In this document: positions 6,874-11,777 of the stretch, piece after piece
Position numbering within the stretch: position 1 is the first letter of the stretch
Layout: each line of letters begins with the position of its first letter
From: Flavobacterium psychrophilum
GTDB lineage: Bacteria > Bacteroidota > Bacteroidia > Flavobacteriales > Flavobacteriaceae
Reading direction: 5' to 3'
DNA length: 11,777 bases
Assembly: GCA_945861915.1 (NCBI GenBank)
Contig: CAMAWK010000056.1
Location: forward strand, 1-11,777
The notes under the pieces: generated by a model
The model's database searches: none
What the model was told of the DNA's origin: nothing
Seen by the model: only the letters and a program-made list of their open reading frames with translations
Program-made: the position numbers and the translations under genes

Positions 6874-9618
6874 TCAAGCTGTCTTTTTTGTTTTTTTTGG
6901 TTTCTCTTTTGTAAAAAGGTCTGCCGTATATTTTTCGTAAAGTTCAAATAGAAAAACCATTCTATTGGCTTCACTTGTAAATGCTTGTGGTCTGTAAGCC
7001 AAGTCCACTGCTTTGTCTAACTCGTTGTGTGCTTTTACCAAAGTTGGTGGCATTGTCAAAGGGTCGTAAAGGTCAGCAAGTGAACTGTTAGGAAATTGCA
7101 GTCTTGCGTCTAAAACTTTTTGTGCTGCTGTTTCTATGGCTTTTACTTGTTTGTCGTTTGGATTGTCTGGGAATGGATAGTTGTTATAAACAGAGGGCGA
7201 ATAACTAATTCTGCTTTCAAGTCTGCCCGAAACATATTTTATCCAAGTGTTGTGAATTTTACTTGATAAAACACCAAAAATATACAGAGAAGCATTTGGT
7301 ATTATCTGCAACTTATTACTACAAATTATGTCGGGCGTAAGAAAACCAATAGGAACATAATTTCTGTTTTCTGAACTAACTTCTGGTAGTGCTAAATAGT
7401 TTGTTTTTGGTTGTCTGTCTTGCGTAAACAACGTTGGATATTTTGCAAAGTCTTGAACTGATGGCGTTGGACTTTTTAAACGACTTTCTTTTACTTGTTC
7501 AACTCTACTTTGAACTAAACGCAAATTCTTCAAAACGTTTGGTTCTATTTCTTTCAACCACAAACAATATCTTTCTCTTGAATACAAAAATTCGTCTGCA
7601 CCCCAAAATGGTTTAATATATTTTTCCGCTAAAGGTTCTTTTGAAATCAATTCTGCTTTTTCGTTTGCGGTAAGAACTAAATTTCCTCCGTCAGTAGGCT
7701 GACTTCCTTTAAACATTTCAGGAAATTGATGAATTGGTTTCCCTCTTGAAACGATAAAAATATCTTTAGCATCAACTAAATAAGCGTTGATGTTTTTCGC
7801 TTTTATTTCGTGTGCTTCGCCTTTAATGTCTTCGTATTCAAAAAGCCGTTTTTCGTTGGTGTCGAAATTTGCAAAGCCAACAATTACAACGTGAACGCCT
7901 GCATTTCCTTTTGCTTCGTTGTTCCATTTGAAAGTTCGATGTGCAAAATGAATTTTAATATTGTATTGTTTAAAAAGTTGTTCCCACAAAATACTTGTCT
8001 GTTCACCTTGAACAATGGAGTTTGTAGAAACAAAAGCAACTTTAATTTTTGTTCCTTGAATGTATTGTGCCGCTTTCAAATACCAAGCTGTAACGTAATC
8101 TAACCGACCTGCTCGTTTTGCATCACCAAAAACCTTTTCCATTCCTTTTTTTTGTGCATCATTTCTCCATTGATGCCCTATGAAGGGAGGATTTCCAATG
8201 ATATACGAAAGTTCGTTTTTAGAAACTACATTTTCCCAATCTGTTTCTAATGCGTCTCCGTGAACAATTTTAGCTGCTTTTTTTAATGGTAAACGAACAA
8301 AATATTGTCCAAACTCATTGCTTATTTGCATATTCATTTGGTGGTCGATTAGCCACATTGCAACTTCAGCAATTCGTGCAGGAAATTCTTCGTATTCAAT
8401 TCCGCACATCATATCAACGTCAAGCCAAATAATTTCTCTAACGTCAAATACTCTTTGTCCTGTCTTATTAGAAGCTCTTAAAATTTCTAATTCTAATAAA
8501 CGTAATTCACGGTAAGTAATTACAAGGAAGTTTCCGCAACCACAAGCAGGGTCAAGGAATTTAAGAGTGCTTAGTTTTTTATGAAATTCGGGAAGTTTGT
8601 TTTTATTGTCTTTGATACTTTCAAATTCTTTCCAAAGGTCGTCTAAAAAAAGCGGTTTGATAAGTTTTAAAATGTTGGTTTCGCTGGTGTAATGTGCTCC
8701 TAAGTTTCTACGTTCTTTCGGGTTCATTACGCTTTGAAACATTGAACCAAATATCGCTGGCGATATTTTGCTCCAGTCAATGTAACAGCAGTCAAGCAAG
8801 GCTTGACGCATTTTTTTGTCGAAACTTGCCGTAGGCAAGTTTTCTTCAAAAAGTTTTCCGTTTACATACGGAAAGTCGGCAAGTTGTTCGTCAAGATTTT
8901 TAAAGCGATTTTCTTTTGCTGTGTTTAGCACTTGAAAAAGTTCTTGTAGTTTTGATGCAAGGTCGCTTCCGTCTTCAGCTGTCCGCTGTTCTAAATATTC
9001 TTGAAATTGTTGTTTGTTAAAAATGGTTGTGTCTTCGGCAAACAGTAAAAATAAAATACGAACCAAGTAAACTTCTAACGGATGTCCTGTATATCCAATT
9101 TCTTCAAGTCTGTCGTGAAGTTTACCCATTAACTCCGCTGCTTTAATGTTTGCGGGGTCTTGTTCTTTGTAAACCTTTTTTTGATAACCTAAAATATATC
9201 CGAAGTGCTGAACATTATTTATAAGGTCGTTAAGTTTAAAATCTACGGTCTTATCTTCTTCAAGGTCGTAAAGTCTAAAATTTTCAAAATCAGAAATGAG
9301 AATATATTTCGGTAATTCGTGTTGTTTCAGTCCGTGTGTGTAGTCTTTGGCTTGTTGGTAGGCTTTGTCAAGGTTTTTGCCCCGACTTTTCATTTCAATT
9401 AAAATTGTTCCTTTCCAAAGCAAGTCAATGTAACCGTCTTTGTCGTCCAGTTTTTTTACTCTGTGTTCAAAGGTCGAAACACGTTTACTGCTAATACCAA
9501 ACACGTTAAAAAATTCAACTAAAAATGGTTTTGCATCCGCTTCTTCGTTTGAAGTGTCAGCCCATTCCTTTGAGAAATTTAATGCTCTATCTTTTATTTC
9601 GTTCCAGCTTAAAGCCAT
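6874..9618 (-). CDS. MmeI-like (Type IIL) single-chain restriction-modification enzyme
   Basis: One 914-residue protein, close to MmeI in length, joins nuclease, methyltransferase and target recognition. Residues 61-80 hold a PD-(D/E)xK nuclease site, D65-x9-E75-x-K77, the same spacing as I recall for MmeI. A helical linker follows (about 150-295). The adenine-N6 methyltransferase shows motif X (NLGAHYTSE, 305-313), motif I (LDPACGCGNF, 355-364) and motif IV (GNPPF, 475-479). About 620-815 should be the target recognition domain, then a helical end with a Lys-rich tail (KEKPKKTKKTA). Such enzymes methylate adenine on one strand of an asymmetric site and cut about 20 nt away, needing no separate methylase. 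All catalytic residues are present, so it looks active; the DNA site cannot be predicted. It is the second gene of a two-gene operon, 8 nt behind the HEPN-like gene. Confidence 0.9.
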   Translation of the reverse strand: MALSWNEIKDRALNFSKEWADTSNEEADAKPFLVEFFNVFGISSKRVSTFEHRVKKLDDKDGYIDLLWKGTILIEMKSRGKNLDKAYQQAKDYTHGLKQHELPKYILISDFENFRLYDLEEDKTVDFKLNDLINNVQHFGYILGYQKKVYKEQDPANIKAAELMGKLHDRLEEIGYTGHPLEVYLVRILFLLFAEDTTIFNKQQFQEYLEQRTAEDGSDLASKLQELFQVLNTAKENRFKNLDEQLADFPYVNGKLFEENLPTASFDKKMRQALLDCCYIDWSKISPAIFGSMFQSVMNPKERRNLGAHYTSETNILKLIKPLFLDDLWKEFESIKDNKNKLPEFHKKLSTLKFLDPACGCGNFLVITYRELRLLELEILRASNKTGQRVFDVREIIWLDVDMMCGIEYEEFPARIAEVAMWLIDHQMNMQISNEFGQYFVRLPLKKAAKIVHGDALETDWENVVSKNELSYIIGNPPFIGHQWRNDAQKKGMEKVFGDAKRAGRLDYVTAWYLKAAQYIQGTKIKVAFVSTNSIVQGEQTSILWEQLFKQYNIKIHFAHRTFKWNNEAKGNAGVHVVIVGFANFDTNEKRLFEYEDIKGEAHEIKAKNINAYLVDAKDIFIVSRGKPIHQFPEMFKGSQPTDGGNLVLTANEKAELISKEPLAEKYIKPFWGADEFLYSRERYCLWLKEIEPNVLKNLRLVQSRVEQVKESRLKSPTPSVQDFAKYPTLFTQDRQPKTNYLALPEVSSENRNYVPIGFLTPDIICSNKLQIIPNASLYIFGVLSSKIHNTWIKYVSGRLESRISYSPSVYNNYPFPDNPNDKQVKAIETAAQKVLDARLQFPNSSLADLYDPLTMPPTLVKAHNELDKAVDLAYRPQAFTSEANRMVFLFELYEKYTADLFTKEKPKKTKKTA

Positions 9619-9626
9619 TCTTAGTG

Positions 9627-10559
9627 TTAATTGAAAGTTTTGTATTCCATAAATTTACTCCAATAACCTAATGCTGGCGATTCTGCAAATTTAGTTTCTG
9701 GGTTCATTGATATTATTTGAAAACCCCCATTCTTCATTACTGGGGCGTGTTGGGGGTAATTCTCTCGAAATTCGTCATACATTCCATTTAGAACGTGGGC
9801 AATTTTTAAAAGCGTTTGTTTTATCATTTCAGATGAAGCATAACTAACGCAATAATTTAAGTCCTTGTCAATTATCTTTTTGAGATTTATTTTTATTTTT
9901 GCCGAACACTCAAATTTAGTAATGACTTTGCCCGAGTTTAATTGCCAAGATACATTTGCGAATGAAGTTGATTTTTTTCTGTGTATTAACTCTGCTCGAT
10001 AATCATTAAACTTGCTCACAAAGTCTGCATCAACGGTTTTAATGTTTTGAATAAACTTCCTTTTTGCAAATTCACTTTCAGAGTTATGGCAATGTTTAAC
10101 TAATGTAATCCATTGCAGTTTGCTTTCGGGATTTTTGCCAAATATAAATTGAGTTAGCATAGCGAGATAGTCAAAACAAGAAGATAGATGAAAAACAATA
10201 CTGTCATATAATGCCATAATTTCATCCGATGCCATTTCAAAATGTGGATTTCCCATTATGAAACCATTGAAAACAGTTGGTTTTTCTTTGAGCATCTTTT
10301 CAAATCTATGTTCTATTTCAAGTTTTCTTACAAGCAACAAATAAAAATGAAGATTTGCACTTCTTATTCTGTAATTGATATTGTCCCGCAATTCATAGAT
10401 TTCGTGTTTCCCGTCTTTTGTCTGTCCGAAAACGTTGTTTATATGATAACCGTAGTCCATAGCAAGAGCCATAAAACCTTCGTGAACTACACTTATCAGT
10501 TTTTGGATTTTGTCTAAACTTTCTTGTGGATTGTCAATATAAATTATTTCTTCTTTCAT
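9627..10559 (-). CDS. Unknown protein with a possible HEPN ribonuclease motif, upstream partner of the MmeI-like gene
   Basis: The 310-residue, soluble, mainly helical protein is not recognised by name. Residues 112-135 (DEIMALYDSIVFHLSSCFDYLAML) form a helix, and 184-195 read FNDYRAELIHRK, which contains R188-x4-H193. Placed after such a helix, this matches the R-x4-6-H active site of HEPN RNases found in toxins and phage-defence proteins. A basic beta-like stretch and another long helix (SEMIKQTLLKIAHVLNGMYDEF) follow. There is no signal peptide or membrane span. It precedes the restriction-modification gene by 8 nt on the same strand within one cassette, so the two are co-transcribed. A backup abortive-infection role, or control of the enzyme, is a reasonable guess. 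The HEPN call rests on one motif plus predicted helices and could be wrong. Confidence 0.6.
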   Translation of the reverse strand: MKEEIIYIDNPQESLDKIQKLISVVHEGFMALAMDYGYHINNVFGQTKDGKHEIYELRDNINYRIRSANLHFYLLLVRKLEIEHRFEKMLKEKPTVFNGFIMGNPHFEMASDEIMALYDSIVFHLSSCFDYLAMLTQFIFGKNPESKLQWITLVKHCHNSESEFAKRKFIQNIKTVDADFVSKFNDYRAELIHRKKSTSFANVSWQLNSGKVITKFECSAKIKINLKKIIDKDLNYCVSYASSEMIKQTLLKIAHVLNGMYDEFRENYPQHAPVMKNGGFQIISMNPETKFAESPALGYWSKFMEYKTFN

Positions 10560-10605
10560 TCAATTTCGGTCTGTTTTGATGTCGGTTGTGTCGTCCGCTA
10601 CGCTT

Positions 10606-10740
10606 GCACCTAACGTTTTGCAGATTTGCGATGGGCGGGATTTTTACCACTGAACTTTATTCGGAGCACAAAACTTTCGGCTACCACTAAACTGTCTGCG
10701 GAGCACGAAACCCCGCCTATTGCAAATGTGCTGTTATGCC
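10606..10740. repeat. attC-like element D
   Basis: Border boxes are GCACCTAAC (10606-10614) and GTTATGCC (10733-10740); the core is 124 bp. The stem pairs GCAGATTTGCGATGGGCGGG (10620-10639) with the matching arm ending at 10730, with four mismatches or wobbles. In the loop a 31-bp unit at 10645-10675 recurs at 10682-10712 (25 identities, offset 37 bp). Bases 10694-10712 equal 6791-6809 of element C2 in 18 of 19 positions and in the same register, showing common descent. Confidence 0.78.
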
Positions 10741-11597
10741 TTCGTTGTTCTGTCATTCGTTTCAAATTCTTTAAGCGTTTTTCCGTCTTTATTTTTCCAT
10801 TCTGTCAGTCCGTTTGCATTTCGTCCCATAACCATAACTGCTGCTGTGGATGGACTACTAAAAATATAGTCGTCTGAAAATTCAAAGTATTCTCCCTTGT
10901 CTACAAGAACTCCTTCGTCAATTAGTTTTTGTCTGTAAGTGATGAAGTTTGGAGTCATTGAATTTACAATTGTTGAAGCAGCTTTTGAATTTTTGAAAAC
11001 TACAAAACCGTCAGATGTCGGTTCGCCTTGTCCGTCAGCACCACGAGCAGCTTTAATGAAAAATGATTCTTGTTTTTGTTTAGGTTTAAATTCTCGTTTC
11101 TCGTCAAATACTTTATGCCCCAATGTGTTTACCAGCATTTTTATATACTCAATAAATTCTTCCATTTCCGCTCTGTCTGATTCAGAAATTGATGATTGAG
11201 TCGGAATAATCGAATTGTCAACTTTGTAACGATTAGCAAGTTTTGCAATTTCGTGTAATCGATTTTCCAAATATTTGATGTGAGCTTTGTTAAGGTTTTC
11301 GTCCTTGCTAATAAATACAATGGCTTCGTTCCAAAAGTCTTTTTGAGTCAATTGTTGGTTTAGTCGCTTTAAAATAGATTCAGCTTCTCCGATATAAACT
11401 TGGTCTTTGCCTTCATCGTCTTTGCCAAATAGCAGATAAACACCCGTGCTTGTCAAGTCGTCACGGTCGGTGCAGTCCTTAATTTTGATTCTCGGAATTT
11501 TATATGCCTTTCCCGACCAGTTGGAAAGTTCACAACTCATCCGTCCGTTTGGGTCTCCGTCTATGAGGAATATTTTTATTGTCTTACCGAATTTCAT
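10734..11597 (-). CDS. GIY-YIG nuclease family protein with C-terminal DUF4357
   Basis: A 287-residue protein. After a beta-rich start (MKFGKTIKIFLIDGDPNGRM), residues 52-112 form a GIY-YIG fold: GVY (52-54), VYIGEAE (67-73), a conserved Arg (R78) in LKRLN, and Glu (E111) in LENRLHEIA, so the metal-dependent nuclease site seems intact. Residues 195-280 match DUF4357 (SDGFVVFKNSKAAS, EGVLV, YIFSSPSTAAVMVMGRNANG, W), a small domain common at the end of such proteins. Targets are unknown; this group is frequent in mobile and defence-linked regions. It occupies a whole cassette alone. Its TAA stop (complement of 10734-10736) lies within the GTTATGC border box, directly at the expected recombination point. 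Start ATG 11597 leaves 27 nt to the other border. No TAnnTTTG promoter is visible ahead of it. Confidence 0.88.
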   Translation of the reverse strand: MKFGKTIKIFLIDGDPNGRMSCELSNWSGKAYKIPRIKIKDCTDRDDLTSTGVYLLFGKDDEGKDQVYIGEAESILKRLNQQLTQKDFWNEAIVFISKDENLNKAHIKYLENRLHEIAKLANRYKVDNSIIPTQSSISESDRAEMEEFIEYIKMLVNTLGHKVFDEKREFKPKQKQESFFIKAARGADGQGEPTSDGFVVFKNSKAASTIVNSMTPNFITYRQKLIDEGVLVDKGEYFEFSDDYIFSSPSTAAVMVMGRNANGLTEWKNKDGKTLKEFETNDRTTKA

Positions 11598-11624
11598 TTT
11601 TAGTTGTCTGTCTTTTTACAATGA

Positions 11625-11757
11625 GGCATAACGTCCCGTGGCTTTAAGAAGTGGCGGATTGACAAGCCTAAACTTTCGATTGAGCCAAGACTTAACAAGT
11701 ACACACAATGTTTAAATTAATCACTAAACCCGCCATTTCTTAAAACCGCTGTTACAA
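11625..11757. repeat. attC-like element E
   Basis: Borders are GGCATAAC (11625-11632) and GTTACAA (11751-11757); the core is 124 bp. GGCTTTAAGAAGTGGCGG (11640-11657) pairs with the 11731-11747 region around GCCATTTCTTAAAACC, including the same C-A mismatch (C11642 opposite A11745). The internal 37-bp repeat is barely visible here. The bases after the right border (GTTACAAGCAGTATGGC) open a new unit that leaves the window. Confidence 0.75.
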
Positions 11758-11777
11758 GCAGTATGGCAACTTAAAAC

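Larger units (their letters stand above)
5481..11777. mobile_element. Integron-like gene cassette array (attC-like sites, no integrase in window)
   Basis: Five long palindromic elements (A, B, C2, D, E) and one short one (C1) punctuate this region with genes packed between them. Unit borders: 5608-6196 (secreted GNAT), 6315-6617 (78-residue protein), 6679-6711 (no gene), 6830-10614 (HEPN-like plus MmeI-like), 10733-11632 (GIY-YIG), and a new unit from 11751. In every complete unit the first bases are the reverse complement of the last: GTAACC/GGTTAC, GTTAGCGGT/ACCGCTAAC, GTTGGGC/GCCCAAC, GTTAGGTGC/GCACCTAAC, GTTATGCC/GGCATAAC. This is the known signature of integron cassettes (GTTRRRY at the start, RYYYAAC at the end). 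Without a visible integrase the array could be an integrase-less cluster or the far end of a chromosomal integron. Activity is not shown. Confidence 0.7.

Noticed and set aside
6554..6877. 107-codon minus-strand frame across C1 and C2
   Set aside because: It is the other strand of the same palindromic repeats; low-complexity translation and overlap with the 78-residue gene.
6564..6914. 116-codon plus-strand frame through elements C1 and C2
   Set aside because: It is made of the palindromic elements and overlaps the preceding small gene; the translation (repeated Trp/Arg/Phe-rich text) is not protein-like.
9710..9770. C- and G-run inverted repeat in the HEPN-like gene
   Set aside because: Encodes a plausible protein segment (YPQHAPVMKNGGF); short imperfect runs with no partner structure elsewhere.
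10626..10877. 83-codon plus-strand frame starting in element D
   Set aside because: It runs through element D and antisense to the end of the GIY-YIG gene, which is clearly the real gene.
5481..11757. CRISPR array
   Set aside because: The repeats are over 120 bp, palindromic, diverged, irregularly spaced and separated by whole genes; no short regular spacers and no cas genes.
5481..11757. Ordinary transcription terminators or REP/MITE copies as the explanation for the palindromes
   Set aside because: They lack T-runs at the stem ends, have constant 124-bp cores, and their border bases match within each gene unit, which terminators or randomly inserted MITEs would not show. A MITE-like origin is not fully excluded.

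Overview
The window is AT-rich chromosomal DNA from a member of the Bacteroidota, most likely a Flavobacterium or close relative. This rests on the protein families (DUF6341, DUF6427 and DUF4254 beside purD and a family 9 glycosyltransferase), on promoters of the Bacteroidota type (TTG, about 19-23 bp, TAnnTTTG), on the lack of strong Shine-Dalgarno sequences, and on A+T-rich third codon positions. The species is not identifiable from the sequence alone.

Left part (1 to about 5480): ordinary core chromosome. A cut-off adenylate-forming ligase of the phenylacetate-CoA ligase/CapK type (minus strand) is divergent from purD (plus). purD ends in a hairpin terminator that contains its stop codon. 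Next come a small DUF6341 membrane protein (minus), a polytopic DUF6427 membrane protein (plus), a DUF4254 protein with its own promoter, a family 9 (heptosyltransferase-like) glycosyltransferase 17 nt behind it that appears to use a TTG start, and a small unknown minus-strand protein. The ligase, DUF4254 and glycosyltransferase genes suggest envelope or polysaccharide work next to purine synthesis.

Right part (about 5480 to the end): an accessory array organised like integron gene cassettes. Five imperfectly palindromic elements (A, B, C2, D, E) separate the genes. B, C2, D and E each span exactly 124 bp from the left AAC/TAC to the right GTT. A shorter element, C1 (67 bp), precedes C2. For every complete unit, the bases at its start (the right end of one element) are the reverse complement of the bases at its end (the left end of the next). 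Examples are GTTAGCGGT/ACCGCTAAC, GTTAGGTGC/GCACCTAAC and GTTATGCC/GGCATAAC. This is the relation expected if each unit was once a circle recombined at an attC-like site (GTTRRRY/RYYYAAC). No integrase lies in the window.

Cassette contents, left to right: a GNAT acetyltransferase with a signal peptide (minus); a 78-residue unknown protein (plus); a gene-less unit of about 33 bp; a two-gene operon (minus) of a possible HEPN protein followed 8 nt later by a full-length MmeI-like single-chain restriction-modification enzyme; a GIY-YIG/DUF4357 protein (minus) whose stop codon lies inside the recombination half-site; and the first bases of a further unit at the right edge. The HEPN plus MmeI-like pair, carried as one cassette of about 3.8 kb, is the best candidate for a little-described defence module. 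The attC-like array is the best candidate for a new mobile platform.
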